Of a stretch of DNA of 64,000 nucleotides, positions 41,534-52,762 are shown in pieces. The stretch is from NCBI RefSeq assembly GCF_900110205.1, contig NZ_FOCV01000004.1, positions 124,001 to 188,000 of the forward strand, read 5' to 3'. The stretch's first letter is position 1. Every line of letters begins with the position of its first letter. The notes under the pieces were generated by a model that had not been told where the DNA came from, ran no database searches, and worked only from the letters and a program-made list of their open reading frames with translations. Origin of the DNA: Rhizobium tibeticum (lineage in GTDB: Bacteria > Pseudomonadota > Alphaproteobacteria > Rhizobiales > Rhizobiaceae). Position numbers and translations under genes: made by a program.

Positions 41534-43531
41534 CTAGAGATGCTCGCCCGAAATCCGCTTGCGGTGAAGCTCTTCCGCGTTTGGCAAGGCGTCCTTGGGA
41601 AGGCCGAAGATCTGGCCCGGCAAGATCCGATCCGGGTTTGTGATCTTGTCCTCGTTGGCGACGTAGATTGTCGTATAGCGTACGCCCGCGCCGTAGATGC
41701 GCCGCGATATCTGCCAGAGCGTGTCGCCACGGCGGATGATGACCGTCTCGTTACTTGGAGCGAGCGGTGCTTGCTCGATCGTTGTCGGTCCGCCTTGGTC
41801 TCCTGCGACCTTGGCCGCAGGTGCGTCCGGCGTGGCCGGCGTGGCCGCAGGGCCGGTCAACTGGGCGATGTCGCCGCCGAGCTTGCCCAGTGCAGTGCCG
41901 ACCGATTCGGCATCCTTCGGCAGAGCCTGTAGTGTCTGCAGGGCGCCGGCGGCGGCCTGGGCCGCTGTCGAAGCCTGTTGTTTGAAGTCGGCCGTGGCAT
42001 CGGCTGCCGCGCGGAATTCCATGATGGCACGCAGGGCGAACTCGTTGGCGGAGCGGGCTGCGGCGAGCTGTTCTGCTCCCGGCAATTTGCCGTCGGCGAA
42101 GAGCCCGCTGAGCAGAGAGAAGGCCTTGGCGGCATCATTCTTCAGCTTTTCGAGCGCACCTTCATCCAGTGGCACCAACCCTGCCGTATTTCCGGTCTGG
42201 AGATTGGCGCCTTGCGCGGCAACCGTCACCTGATTTCCTTCCGGGCGGTTGAAATTCACCGAGGCGCGCACGGCGACCTTGCCGGCGTCGTCGAGAACGT
42301 CGACGCGAATCTTGTGATCGCCGACGGAAAGCGGCATCACGCCATCGATCACGAAATGGCCATCGGGACCGGCTTTCGCCTTGCCGATCAGCTTGTCATC
42401 CGCATAGGCGACGACGTTTGCCGAAGGCTTCGCCGCGCCTGCGACAAAGATCTTGTCGCCTTCGATCTCGACGGCGCTGACCATAACGTCGGCAGCCGTA
42501 GCTGTGCCTGGCTGCGTGCCATCGGCTGCGGGCACGTTCGCCACATCCGTCGAGCCCGGCGTGACTTGGGCTGCAGGCTGATCAGACGGAGCGACGCCGC
42601 CATTGGAGGCAACCTGGGCGTCCGGCTTGGGCGCCGTGATGATGCGACTTGCGGTGCCGGACTTGGAAACCATAGCCAGCAGTTCGGAGCTCTTGCCATC
42701 CTTGGGAACCGATACGGTCGCGACTTCTTCCGATGTCGAGGCCTTGCCATCCTTGCCGGTGGCGCGCAGGACGAGCTGGTGATCGCCAGCGGCAAGCGGG
42801 TTTTCGAGCACGGCAGCAAAGTCGCCGGTCGGACCGACGTCGGTCGTGGTCACGACCTTGTCGCCGTCCATGATTTCAAGCCTGCTGTTCGGCTCGGCCG
42901 AGCCGGCAATGACGGTGGAGCCGTCCGGTTCGACGCGTAGCACATCGAATGTCGGGAGCTTGCTGGCACTCTCTGCCGGGGCAACCGCGGACGGTTGGCT
43001 CGCAGGCGCGCCGGCTTCCCTGGAGCCTGTCAGCGCCGCTTCAGCCATCGCAATCGCCGCTGTCGCATCGGCAGCGGTTTCCGGCAGTGCCTTGATGATG
43101 GTCAGTGCCTTCGCTGCGCCATCCTTGGCTTTGGAGGCGGCGGCGGCCGTAACCGGGTTCGTGCCATCAGGGATCGCAAGGTCTGCAAGTGCCTGAAGCG
43201 AGGTCGTCGCCTTCGACTTGGCGGCTTCGAAACCTTCCTGGGTCGGGCCCTTGCCGTCGGCAAAGAGCGCCTTAAGTTGCGAAATGGATTGGCCTGCCTC
43301 CGAAGCAAGGCGCCCGACTGTCTGGGTCGTCGCGGCATCGTCCGGGGCTGAGGGGCGCGATGTCTTCGCGGAATCGGTGACCGTCTTCTTCACTTCGGAG
43401 CCGGCCTGGTTGATTGCGTCACCAACTTTCGCGGCGTCTCCGCCGATGCGGGGCATGACGAAAAAGACCATCAACAGAATTGCGACTACAAGCACTGCAA
43501 GGGCCAGCAAGCCGGCACGGTTTCTCATCAT
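41534..43531 (-). CDS. Membrane-anchored LysM protein with Ig-like domains
   Basis: A 665-residue envelope protein. One N-terminal membrane segment (LLALAVLVVAILLMVFFVM, about residues 8-26) precedes a helical alanine-rich module (about 65-165), Ig-like domain 1 (about 194-275), Ig-like domain 2 (about 350-430), a second helical module (about 455-565) and a C-terminal LysM domain (VIIRRGDTLWQISRRIYG, about 595-645). The two helical modules share LFADGK, AL-x2-L and K/Q-ALP patterns at matching places (LFADGK at 89 and 477). LysM should bind peptidoglycan, so the protein probably bridges membrane and wall. GGGAGA precedes the start. Confidence 0.87.
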   Translation of the reverse strand: MMRNRAGLLALAVLVVAILLMVFFVMPRIGGDAAKVGDAINQAGSEVKKTVTDSAKTSRPSAPDDAATTQTVGRLASEAGQSISQLKALFADGKGPTQEGFEAAKSKATTSLQALADLAIPDGTNPVTAAAASKAKDGAAKALTIIKALPETAADATAAIAMAEAALTGSREAGAPASQPSAVAPAESASKLPTFDVLRVEPDGSTVIAGSAEPNSRLEIMDGDKVVTTTDVGPTGDFAAVLENPLAAGDHQLVLRATGKDGKASTSEEVATVSVPKDGKSSELLAMVSKSGTASRIITAPKPDAQVASNGGVAPSDQPAAQVTPGSTDVANVPAADGTQPGTATAADVMVSAVEIEGDKIFVAGAAKPSANVVAYADDKLIGKAKAGPDGHFVIDGVMPLSVGDHKIRVDVLDDAGKVAVRASVNFNRPEGNQVTVAAQGANLQTGNTAGLVPLDEGALEKLKNDAAKAFSLLSGLFADGKLPGAEQLAAARSANEFALRAIMEFRAAADATADFKQQASTAAQAAAGALQTLQALPKDAESVGTALGKLGGDIAQLTGPAATPATPDAPAAKVAGDQGGPTTIEQAPLAPSNETVIIRRGDTLWQISRRIYGAGVRYTTIYVANEDKITNPDRILPGQIFGLPKDALPNAEELHRKRISGEHL

Positions 43532-43686
43532 CACGTCTCCCCAGGCGGCAATCTTGCCGGACTTCCTAAAATTGCTAGCGATTCCCGCTGCTTTGCACAA
43601 GCAGTCAAAGTAGCCAGGCAAATGTAAGACGCAGGTTTTCCGTCATTTTTCTTGACTGGAGCCAGAGAGAATAGTTGTTTGCCCGT

Positions 43687-44313
43687 ATGACAGATCAATC
43701 TCATTCCATTCGCTCCATCTGTGTTTACTGTGGCTCGCGGCCGGGCAGCGATCCTCGCCACATGGCGGCCGGCCGTGCGCTGGGTAAGGAAATCGCCGAA
43801 TATGGCCTGCGCCTCATCTATGGTGGAGGCACCAAGGGCATCATGGGGGCTGTGGCGAGCGGCGTGCTTTCGAACGGTGGTCAGGTAACCGGCATCATCC
43901 CCGAATTCCTGATCGACATGGAGGCTACGCGCCATTCCCTCGGCCAGCTCAATGAACTGATTGTAACGCCTGATATGCATACGCGCAAACATGCGATGTT
44001 CGAGCGCTCCGACGCCTTCGTAGCGCTTCCGGGCGGCATCGGTACGCTGGAGGAAATCGTCGAGATCATGACCTGGGCGCAGCTCGGCCGTCACGAGAAG
44101 CCGATGGTGTTTGCCAACGTCGGCGGCTTCTGGGATCCGATGATGGAGCTCATGCGCCACATGACCGACGAGGGTTTCGTCCATACGGCCCATCGCGTTC
44201 AGCCGCTCGTCATAGACGACATATCCGAAATCATCCCCGGCATCATGGCACAGGCGGCCGAGATCGCATCCCTGGACCGCGAGGGTGAGGACGAGGTGAT
44301 CTCGAAGATGTAA
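43687..44313 (+). CDS. LOG family protein (TIGR00730, Rossmann fold)
   Basis: A 208-residue lysine-decarboxylase-like LOG protein. The family's PGGIGTLEEI motif (about residues 116-125) and GGGTKGIMGAVASG (about 47-60) are intact. Many LOG proteins are cytokinin riboside 5'-monophosphate phosphoribohydrolases; bacterial members also act on other nucleoside monophosphates. ATG 43687 gives MTDQSHSIRSICVYCGSRPG. A palindromic repeat follows and separates it from the convergent rarD. Confidence 0.9.
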   Translation: MTDQSHSIRSICVYCGSRPGSDPRHMAAGRALGKEIAEYGLRLIYGGGTKGIMGAVASGVLSNGGQVTGIIPEFLIDMEATRHSLGQLNELIVTPDMHTRKHAMFERSDAFVALPGGIGTLEEIVEIMTWAQLGRHEKPMVFANVGGFWDPMMELMRHMTDEGFVHTAHRVQPLVIDDISEIIPGIMAQAAEIASLDREGEDEVISKM

Positions 44314-44320
44314 CGCGTTC

Positions 44321-44386
44321 CTAGATCAGGATGACTTTAGGCCCGATGGGCCTGAAATCTAAATGCTGCCCCGGCTCCTGCTCTAG
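44321..44386. repeat. Palindromic intergenic repeat between convergent genes
   Basis: Outer arms CTAGATCAGGA (44321-44331) and TCCTGCTCTAG (44376-44386) pair with one mismatch. The inner stem GACTTTAGGCCC/GGGCCTGAAATC is centred on 44346. This is the pattern of an abundant rhizobial intergenic palindrome. Placed between two converging genes, it may act as a two-way terminator. Confidence 0.7.
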
Positions 44387-45297
44387 CGCTCCCGGCTCCC
44401 CTTGAGCGTCGCCCAGCTGTAGAGGAACAAGCCCGCCCAGATCAGCGGGAAGGCGATCATGCGCGCCGTGCCGAGCGGTTCGCGGAACACGAAGATCGCG
44501 ATGAGGAAGATCATCGTCGGGGCGATGTACTGCATGATGCCGATGGTCGAAAGGCGCAGCAGCTTGGCGCCATTGGCATAGATCATCAGCGGTACGGCGG
44601 TGACGATGCCGCAGCCGAGCAACAGGGCGGTGTCGGCCCAGCCGGTGCGATAGAAGTGTCCTTCGCCGCTGCCGAGCTCCAGATAGAGAACGTAGAACAG
44701 GGCCGGGACGCTGAGGATCAGCACCTCCAGGAAGAAACCCTGGTTCGGACCGAGCGGCAGCGTCTTGCGAAACAGCGCATAGAGACCCCAGGAAATCGTC
44801 AGCGTCAGCGACACCCACGGCAAGCCGCCGCTATCGAGCGCCAGCACGACGACCGCAAGGCCAGCCAACGCAATCGCTGCGATTTGAACAGGTTGCAATC
44901 GCTCTTTCAATACCACGGCGCCGAGGAAGATGCTGAACAGCGGATTGATGAAATAGCCGAGCGCCGCGTCGATCGCGTGGCCGCTGCCGATCGCCCAGAC
45001 ATAGGTGCCCCAATTGACAGTGATCAGGCTAGCGGTGAGCGCCGCCATGGCCAGCATCCGCGGTGATCGCAAGGCTGTGTGGATATCTTGCGTGCGGCCG
45101 AGGACGACGAGCACCAGCCCTGCCAAGGGCAAGGACCAGAGGATGCGATGAGCGATAACCTCCGCCGGCGAAATATGAGCGACGGCCTTCATGTAGATCG
45201 GTAGGAAGCCCCACAGAAGATACGCCGTCAGCGCAAAGGCGAAGCCACGTGGACTGTCTTCGTTCTTGACGATCGGAGCGCTTGCATTGGCGGACAT
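44383..45297 (-). CDS. rarD: EamA-family transporter RarD
   Basis: A 304-residue protein with ten predicted membrane helices, made of two EamA halves (about residues 15-150 and 160-295). RarD-type features are the opening FALTAYLLWGFLPIYMKAV and the central RKTLPLGPNQGFFLEVLILS. Members are drug/metabolite exporters, originally linked to chloramphenicol sensitivity. Substrate not known. Confidence 0.88.
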   Translation of the reverse strand: MSANASAPIVKNEDSPRGFAFALTAYLLWGFLPIYMKAVAHISPAEVIAHRILWSLPLAGLVLVVLGRTQDIHTALRSPRMLAMAALTASLITVNWGTYVWAIGSGHAIDAALGYFINPLFSIFLGAVVLKERLQPVQIAAIALAGLAVVVLALDSGGLPWVSLTLTISWGLYALFRKTLPLGPNQGFFLEVLILSVPALFYVLYLELGSGEGHFYRTGWADTALLLGCGIVTAVPLMIYANGAKLLRLSTIGIMQYIAPTMIFLIAIFVFREPLGTARMIAFPLIWAGLFLYSWATLKGSRER

Positions 45298-45323
45298 CGA
45301 GTGTTTCCATATTTGTTCTTGTT

Positions 45324-46271
45324 ATGGATCCGCTTAACGCAACGGACGTGAATAGGCCAATTCATTTCGGTGAATGGATGCCGGCCATCGCGACGGTGAA
45401 GACCATGGACGAAGAGGCTCTTGCGAACTGCCGAAGGGCGTTTGCCGCGCAGGTGCTTTCAAAGGAGGGCGTGCAAAGCGACGACGCGCTGTTGCGCGCC
45501 TTCGCGACGGTGCCGCGCGAGCGGTTCCTGGGGCCGCCGCCGTGGAAGATGGCGAGTTGGTGCGGCTATGTCGATGTTCCCTCGGGGGATCCCTCTGTCG
45601 TCTACCAGGATGCCCTGTTTGCGCTTCAGCATGAGCGGCATGTCAACAACGGTAGCCCGAGCTTGCATGCCAGGGGCATCCATAAGCTGGCGCTGCGCCG
45701 TGGGGAAACGGTCTGCCATGTAGGCGCCGGCAGTGGCTACTACACGGCGATCATGTCCCTGCTGGTTGGCGGCGATGGCCACGTCACTGCCGTCGAATTC
45801 AATGAGGAGCTGGCGAGGCGCGCCGAGGATAATCTGCGGGCCTATCCGAACGTTCACGTCGTCCGTGGCAACGGGGTCGAATGGCCGCGCGAGCTGACCG
45901 ATGCCGTCTATGTGAACTTTGCCGTCCATTTTCCGGCCGAAGCCTGGGTGGAGCGGTTGAGTGTCGGCGGTCGACTGATCATGCCGCTGGGCGTCCCTGA
46001 CGTCGATGCGGCCGGCCCGACCGGGCTTGCTTCCTACGCTGGTTTCTTCCTGTTTTGCCGCGAAGAACATGGCTACGCAGCCGAGTATCTTGGCGCGGTC
46101 GCGTTTGTCTGGGCAGAGGCCGTGGCGGGTGGCTTCGACAGCTACAGGCGGCTCGAAGCCGCCTTCAGCAGGGGCGGTATGCAGCATGTCCGTGCCCTGC
46201 GCTGGAAGACCGCACGGCAGGGCAAGGAGTGGTATTCGGAGGCCGATTGGGGCCTCGTATTCGGTATGTGA
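45324..46271 (+). CDS. Protein-L-isoaspartate O-methyltransferase-like methyltransferase
   Basis: A SAM-dependent methyltransferase of about 315 residues. The N-terminal half resembles Pcm: VPRERFLGPPPWKM, then a YQDALFAL stretch, and motif I VCHVGAGSGYYTAI (about residues 133-146). The C-terminal 120 residues are not in classical Pcm (about 210 residues), so the substrate may differ. Start uncertain; ATG 45375 and 45402 are in frame. It is divergent from rarD. Confidence 0.75.
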   Translation: MDPLNATDVNRPIHFGEWMPAIATVKTMDEEALANCRRAFAAQVLSKEGVQSDDALLRAFATVPRERFLGPPPWKMASWCGYVDVPSGDPSVVYQDALFALQHERHVNNGSPSLHARGIHKLALRRGETVCHVGAGSGYYTAIMSLLVGGDGHVTAVEFNEELARRAEDNLRAYPNVHVVRGNGVEWPRELTDAVYVNFAVHFPAEAWVERLSVGGRLIMPLGVPDVDAAGPTGLASYAGFFLFCREEHGYAAEYLGAVAFVWAEAVAGGFDSYRRLEAAFSRGGMQHVRALRWKTARQGKEWYSEADWGLVFGM

Positions 46272-46274
46272 CGC

Positions 46275-47891
46275 CTATTCGGCGGCGATCTTGCCGGCCA
46301 GTTGCCGGTTCTTCATCAGCTTATAGATCACCGAGTCCATCAGTGCCTGGAACGATGCGTCGATGATGTTCTCGGACACGCCGACCGTCCACCAGCGAAC
46401 CCCGTCGCTATCGGTGGATTCGATGAGAACGCGGGTGATGGCCTCGGTGCCGCCGTTGAGGATGCGGACCTTGAAGTCGGCCAGAACCAGATCATCGATC
46501 TCGTGCTGATATTTGCCGAAGTCCTTGCGCAGCGCAAGGTCGAGCGCGTTGACCGGACCGTCGCCTTCCGCGACCGACATGATCGTCTGCCCGTCGATGA
46601 CGATCTTCACGACGGCTTCCGAGACGATTTTCACGCGGCCATGGGAATCGAAGCGGCGCTCGACCATGATGCGGAAGCCCTCGACAGAGAAGAATTCCGG
46701 GATCGTGCCGAGGGTCCGCCGAGCAAGCAGCTCGAAGCTGGCATCGGCGCCCTCATAGGCATAGCCTGATGCTTCACGCTCCTTGACCAGCGCGATCAAG
46801 CGGTCGAGCTTCGGGTCGTCCTTGCCGACCTCGATGCCGCGGCGCTTTAGCGCATTGATGAAGTTCGCCTTGCCACCCTGGTCTGAGACCATGACCTTGC
46901 GGAAATTACCGACGCTTTCAGGCGTCACATGCTCGTAGGTGCGCGGATCCTTGAGCAAAGCCGAAGCATGAATGCCAGCCTTTGTCGCAAAGGCAGACGC
47001 GCCGACATAAGGCATCTGATGATCGGGCGAGCGGTTCAACAGCTCGTCGAAAGCGTGCGAGAGTCGTGTGAGATTCAACAATCGCTCGGTGTCGATCGAG
47101 GTTTCGAACCGGGATGAATAGGTTTCCTTCAGCGCCAGCGTTGGGATCAGGGTCACGAGGTTGGCATTGCCGCAGCGCTCGCCGATGCCGTTCAGCGTGC
47201 CCTGGATCTGTCGCACACCCGCCTCCACGGCGGCAAGCGAATTGGCGACCGCCTGACCGGTGTCGTTGTGCGCGTGGATGCCAAGACAGTGACCGGGAAC
47301 GCCCGCCGCAATAACCGCGTGGACGATATTGCGGATTTCTGGCGGTTGCGTGCCGCCATTGGTGTCGCAGAGCACGACCCAGCGTGCGCCGGATTCATAG
47401 GCGGTCTTGGCGCAGGCGATAGCATAGGCGGGGTTTGCCTTGTAACCGTCGAAGAAATGTTCGCAGTCGACCAATGCCTCCTTGCCCGCGGCGACGGCGG
47501 CTTTGACGCTCTCAGCGATGCTTTCGAGGTTTTCCTCGTTGGTGCAGCCAAGCGCCACCTTCACGTGATAGTCCCAGCTCTTGGCGACAAAACAGATCGC
47601 GTCGCTCTCGGCCTGCAGTAGACTCGCCAGGCCCGGGTCGTTGGAGGCTGAAATACCGGCTCGCTTCGTCATTCCGAAGGCGACGAAGCGAGCTTGCGTC
47701 GTGCGCTTCTCGCTGAAGAAGGCAGTATCCGTCGGATTGGCGCCAGGATAGCCGCCTTCCACGTAGTCAAGGCCGAACTCATCAAGCATGCCTGCGATCG
47801 CAATCTTGTCCTCGACGGAGAAGTCGATGCCGGGCGTCTGCTGCCCGTCGCGCAGCGTCGTGTCGAAGAGGTAGATCTTTTCGCGTGTCAT
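46275..47891 (-). CDS. cimA: (R)-citramalate synthase CimA
   Basis: A 538-residue member of the isopropylmalate/homocitrate/citramalate synthase family. The catalytic barrel begins with LFDTTLRDGQQTPG (about residues 7-20), and the metal HxH is in GIHAHNDTGQA (about 204-214). A LeuA-type regulatory domain fills the last 110 residues. Length and the TIGR00977-like start favour citramalate synthase, which makes a precursor of 2-oxobutyrate for isoleucine from pyruvate and acetyl-CoA. 2-isopropylmalate synthase is the main alternative. Confidence 0.9.
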   Translation of the reverse strand: MTREKIYLFDTTLRDGQQTPGIDFSVEDKIAIAGMLDEFGLDYVEGGYPGANPTDTAFFSEKRTTQARFVAFGMTKRAGISASNDPGLASLLQAESDAICFVAKSWDYHVKVALGCTNEENLESIAESVKAAVAAGKEALVDCEHFFDGYKANPAYAIACAKTAYESGARWVVLCDTNGGTQPPEIRNIVHAVIAAGVPGHCLGIHAHNDTGQAVANSLAAVEAGVRQIQGTLNGIGERCGNANLVTLIPTLALKETYSSRFETSIDTERLLNLTRLSHAFDELLNRSPDHQMPYVGASAFATKAGIHASALLKDPRTYEHVTPESVGNFRKVMVSDQGGKANFINALKRRGIEVGKDDPKLDRLIALVKEREASGYAYEGADASFELLARRTLGTIPEFFSVEGFRIMVERRFDSHGRVKIVSEAVVKIVIDGQTIMSVAEGDGPVNALDLALRKDFGKYQHEIDDLVLADFKVRILNGGTEAITRVLIESTDSDGVRWWTVGVSENIIDASFQALMDSVIYKLMKNRQLAGKIAAE

Positions 47892-47920
47892 GATGGTGGT
47901 CCTGTCGGCCTTGTGGCTCG

Positions 47921-49349
<1,429 letters not shown>

Positions 49350-49353
<4 letters not shown>

Positions 49354-49838
49354 TGTGACGCTCCGGTTGGCCAATGGGCCGTGTCGTGATCGGGATGCTG
49401 GTGATTGCTCGCGGCAATGGCGTTGTCGCGATCGGGCGTTTCGGGTTCCGGCTCGACGGGCAGGGCATCGAGCTCGCGAAACCAGCTCATCCTGTGTCCG
49501 ATGTTCGATTGCATCACCGGCTTGACGCAATCGGGATCGTCCAATGAGCCGAGCACGATGTTGATGAAGTCGGCATCCGGAACATCGTAGAAAAGCGGCG
49601 TCCCGCAGTCCGCGCAAAAGCCGCGCCTTACGATACCGGAAGAGTGGAACCATTTGGGCTCACCGCGCGTCAGTGCAAAATCTGTTCGCTTCGCCACAGC
49701 CAGCGGCATGAAGTAGTTTCCGGCCGCCTTCTGGCACATGCGGCAGTGGCAAAGGTGCGGATAGCCGAGTTCGCCGACGGCCCGGTAGCGAACCGCGCCG
49801 CACTGGCAACCTCCGCTCAGAGCCGCAGCGGAGGTCAT
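49350..49838 (-). CDS. GFA family zinc protein, copy 2
   Basis: A 162-residue GFA protein with all three cysteine motifs: [20 protein letters not shown] and [10 protein letters not shown]. The C-terminal HPDHDTAHWP matches its neighbours. Sequence identity to copies 1 and 3 is only moderate by eye, so the duplication is old. It overlaps both flanking GFA genes by 4 bp (ATGA), suggesting one co-translated unit. Confidence 0.87.
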
Positions 49839-50311
49839 GGATTTCTCTCCTCAGGCCACGTCGTCGTGTCATGGTCCGGATGCTGGTAGGATACGATGTC
49901 GAGCACGAAGGGAGCAGCCTCGGCATCGTCTTCCGTCTCTCGGGCGGGCAACTCGTGCAGATGGTCGACGAAGCCGATCTTGCCTTCGGTGCCGAACTGG
50001 ATGACTGGTGCAAGGGCGGACGGATCATCGAAGGCGCCTGCCGCGACTGCCATGCCATCCGGCGCCTCGTAAGTCAGCGGCGTGCCGCAATCGGCGCAGA
50101 AGCCGCGCTCGACCATGTTGGACGAACGAAAGCGCTTGCGCTCGCCGCGCGTCCATTCGAACTCGGCGCCACGCACGGAGACCAGCGGTGCGTAATAGGC
50201 ACCGAACGCCTTCTGACACATGCGGCAATGACAGATGGACGTTTCCTTCAACGTGCCACGAACGCGAAAACGGATCGCCCCGCACTGGCACCCACCGGTA
50301 TAGGTGGTCAT
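49835..50311 (-). CDS. GFA family zinc protein, copy 3
   Basis: A 158-residue GFA protein with [20 protein letters not shown] and [10 protein letters not shown] zinc motifs and the [10 protein letters not shown] end. ATG 50311 ([11 protein letters not shown]) overlaps the cysS stop by 4 bp; an in-frame start at 50326 would reach further into cysS. It is first of the three tandem GFA genes. Confidence 0.87.
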   Translation of the reverse strand: MTTYTGGCQCGAIRFRVRGTLKETSICHCRMCQKAFGAYYAPLVSVRGAEFEWTRGERKRFRSSNMVERGFCADCGTPLTYEAPDGMAVAAGAFDDPSALAPVIQFGTEGKIGFVDHLHELPARETEDDAEAAPFVLDIVSYQHPDHDTTTWPEERNP

Positions 50312-51699
50312 CTCTTCACCTCCCACTTAGTCACCCGTTCGCCCGTGGCCGGATCCTTGCCGTCCTTCAGCTGGATGCCTTCGGCAAGCAGGGTGTCGCG
50401 TATTGTGTCGGCCTCGGCGAAGTTCTTCGCCTTGAGCAATTCGAGCCGCGCCTTCACGCGTCGGTCGATTTCGATGGCGACCGCTTCGTCGATTTCTGCC
50501 TTCTCAGGCAGGACACCGAGCAGGGTCGCGCTGGCGGCAAAAGTTGCGTGATCGCCGGACTGGGCAAGCGCATGCAACGCTTGAATGGCCGCCACCGTGT
50601 TGAGGTCGTCGGCCAAAGCGCTGAGGACAGCGGCGTCGGGCTGCGCGCCCCCTGCGTCCGCTGCCGGCCACTTGGCGAGCACCCGTTCGGCCTCCTCCAG
50701 CCGCTTGACCGAAAAGTCGATCGGCTCTCGGTAGTGGGTCATCAGCATGGCAAGACGCAGGACTTCGCCGGGCCACTGCCGGCCGCCGAACTTCTCGGTG
50801 TGTAGCAACTCGTAGATAGTGACGAAATTGCCTTCCGACTTCGACATCTTGCGGCCCTCGACCTGCAGGAAGCCGTTGTGCATCCAGACGTTCGCCATGA
50901 CCTTGGTGCCATGGGCGCAACGCGACTGGGCGATCTCGTTCTCATGGTGGGGGAAGATCAGGTCGAGACCGCCGCCGTGAATGTCGAAGACCTCGCCGAG
51001 ATAGCGTTCGCTCATGGCCGAGCATTCGATATGCCAGCCCGGGCGACCGCGTCCCCAAGGGCTTTCCCAGCCGGGTTCGTTGTCGCTCGAAAGCTTCCAG
51101 AGGACGAAGTCGCCCGGGTTTTTCTTGTGCGCCTCGACCGCGACGCGGGCGCCGGCCTGCTGTTCCTCGAGGTTGCGCCTGGAAAGCGCGCCGTAATCTG
51201 TCATGGATTTCGTATTGAACAGCACTTCGCCCTCCGCCTGATAGGCGTGGCTCTTGGCAATCAGCTTCTCGATGATCGCGATCATCTGGGCAATGTTGTC
51301 GGTCGCCCGCGGCTGGATCGTCGGATCAAGGCAGCCGAGGGCCTTGGCGTCTTCGAGATATTGCGTCTCGGTTCTTTCGGTGACCAAGCGGATCGCCTCG
51401 TTCAGCGGCAAGCCGGGGTGGTCGCGCAGAGCCCGCGCATTGATCTTGTCATCGACGTCGGTGATGTTGCGCGCATAGGTGACATGTTCGGCGCCATAGA
51501 CATGGTTCAGCAGCCGAAACAGCACATCGAAGATGATGGCGGGACGTGCGTTGCCGATATGGGCGTAGTCATAAACAGTCGGGCCGCAAACATACATGCG
51601 CACGTTCTGCGAATCGATCGGCGCAAAAGCCACCTTTTCGCGCGTCAGCGTGTTGTAAAGCTTCAGTTCCGGCTTCTTAGTGTCTGGCGCGCCGGCCAT
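50308..51699 (-). CDS. cysS: Cysteinyl-tRNA synthetase
   Basis: A 463-residue class I synthetase. The HIGH-type motif is in [11 protein letters not shown] (about residues 38-48) and the KMSKS motif in [11 protein letters not shown] (about 285-295). A zinc cysteine is in CGPTVYD, and others lie in HIECSAMS and [11 protein letters not shown]. It heads the cysS-GFA-GFA-GFA-pip run; all junctions overlap by 4 bp. Confidence 0.97.
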   Translation of the reverse strand: MAGAPDTKKPELKLYNTLTREKVAFAPIDSQNVRMYVCGPTVYDYAHIGNARPAIIFDVLFRLLNHVYGAEHVTYARNITDVDDKINARALRDHPGLPLNEAIRLVTERTETQYLEDAKALGCLDPTIQPRATDNIAQMIAIIEKLIAKSHAYQAEGEVLFNTKSMTDYGALSRRNLEEQQAGARVAVEAHKKNPGDFVLWKLSSDNEPGWESPWGRGRPGWHIECSAMSERYLGEVFDIHGGGLDLIFPHHENEIAQSRCAHGTKVMANVWMHNGFLQVEGRKMSKSEGNFVTIYELLHTEKFGGRQWPGEVLRLAMLMTHYREPIDFSVKRLEEAERVLAKWPAADAGGAQPDAAVLSALADDLNTVAAIQALHALAQSGDHATFAASATLLGVLPEKAEIDEAVAIEIDRRVKARLELLKAKNFAEADTIRDTLLAEGIQLKDGKDPATGERVTKWEVKR

Positions 51700-52007
51700 A
51701 TCTACTCTCCCAAATGCAATGATCCGAAAAATTCTACCACCGGCGGGCCGGGGCGTTTCTCATCTTGGACTTTTCAGGAGACGAAAACGGCCAGGCCAGC
51801 GAGCGCGCTAGCGAATAATCTTCCGGCAGATAATGCAGACAACCGTTTTCATGGCGGGTTTTATGGCGCGGGAACCGGGTTTGGTCAAGGGGGTGAGGAG
51901 CGGTCCGACTGACGCCCGAAGCGTAAGCGCAGGGCCTGGGGACCTCCCGCATCGCAGGGCAACAAAATTCTGCTACAACCCGCCAAAGAAAGCGAAAGAG
52001 CCCTGGT
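51700..52007. other. Divergent promoter region cysS / GH25 gene (308 bp)
   Basis: No gene seen. It separates cysS (minus) from the GH25 gene (plus) and should carry both promoters. I noted no operator, repeat or terminator I could defend. Confidence 0.35.
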
Positions 52008-52754
52008 GTGAAAACACTCTGTCGAGCAATCCTCGCACTGGTGATTCTGACTGTCGCGGTCACATCGTATCTGGCATACGATCGCGCGATGGCACCGTTC
52101 ACTCCTCCGACACTTGCGGACTATCCCATACAGGGCATCGACATCAGCCACCATCAGGGCGCCGTAGATTGGCGAGCCTTGGCGCGGCAGCCGAACGTTC
52201 GCTTCGCGATCATGAAGGCGACCGAGGGCGGGGATCACCGCGACACGCGCTTTGCCGAAAACTGGAAGGCTGCGAAAGATGCCGGAATCGTGCGCGGCGC
52301 CTATCACTTCTTCACATTCTGCCGGCCCGGCCGTGAACAGGCCCGTAATCTGATGGCGACCGTGCCTGTCGAAGCGGACGCATTGCCGATCGCGATCGAC
52401 CTCGAATTCACCGGCAACTGTGGCAAGGTGCCGACGCTCGATGAACTGAGTGCGGAAATCAACGCATTCCTGGACGAACTGAACGGCGCTTATCCCGGCC
52501 GGCCGATCTTCTATCTGAACCAGCAATTCTTCGATCAATACCTGAAGGGAAACGAGGCACGGTTCCCCGATCACTATCTATGGCTGCGCAGCATCGGGCA
52601 GGAGCCACGGCAGAACGACTGCCGCGACTGGTCAATCTGGCAGTTCGCCGATAACGGCACGCTGAACGGCATTCAGGGACCAGTGGACCTCAACGCGCTA
52701 TGTCCCTCGGAAACAGGCTTCGCTCACCTGTTGCGGGTCGCTCCGTCGAGTTGA
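52008..52754 (+). CDS. GH25-family muramidase
   Basis: A 248-residue glycoside hydrolase family 25 protein. An N-terminal hydrophobic segment (about residues 5-25) is a signal peptide or anchor. The catalytic fold starts YPIQGIDISHHQGAVDW (about 41-57); the acidic active-site pair is in IAIDLEF (about 128-134), and the C-terminal SIWQFADNGT is typical. It should cut the peptidoglycan glycan chain. Translation starts at GTG 52008. It is a second wall-lytic enzyme in the window besides the SLT protein. Confidence 0.9.
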   Translation: MKTLCRAILALVILTVAVTSYLAYDRAMAPFTPPTLADYPIQGIDISHHQGAVDWRALARQPNVRFAIMKATEGGDHRDTRFAENWKAAKDAGIVRGAYHFFTFCRPGREQARNLMATVPVEADALPIAIDLEFTGNCGKVPTLDELSAEINAFLDELNGAYPGRPIFYLNQQFFDQYLKGNEARFPDHYLWLRSIGQEPRQNDCRDWSIWQFADNGTLNGIQGPVDLNALCPSETGFAHLLRVAPSS

Positions 52755-52762
52755 TTGTTGCC

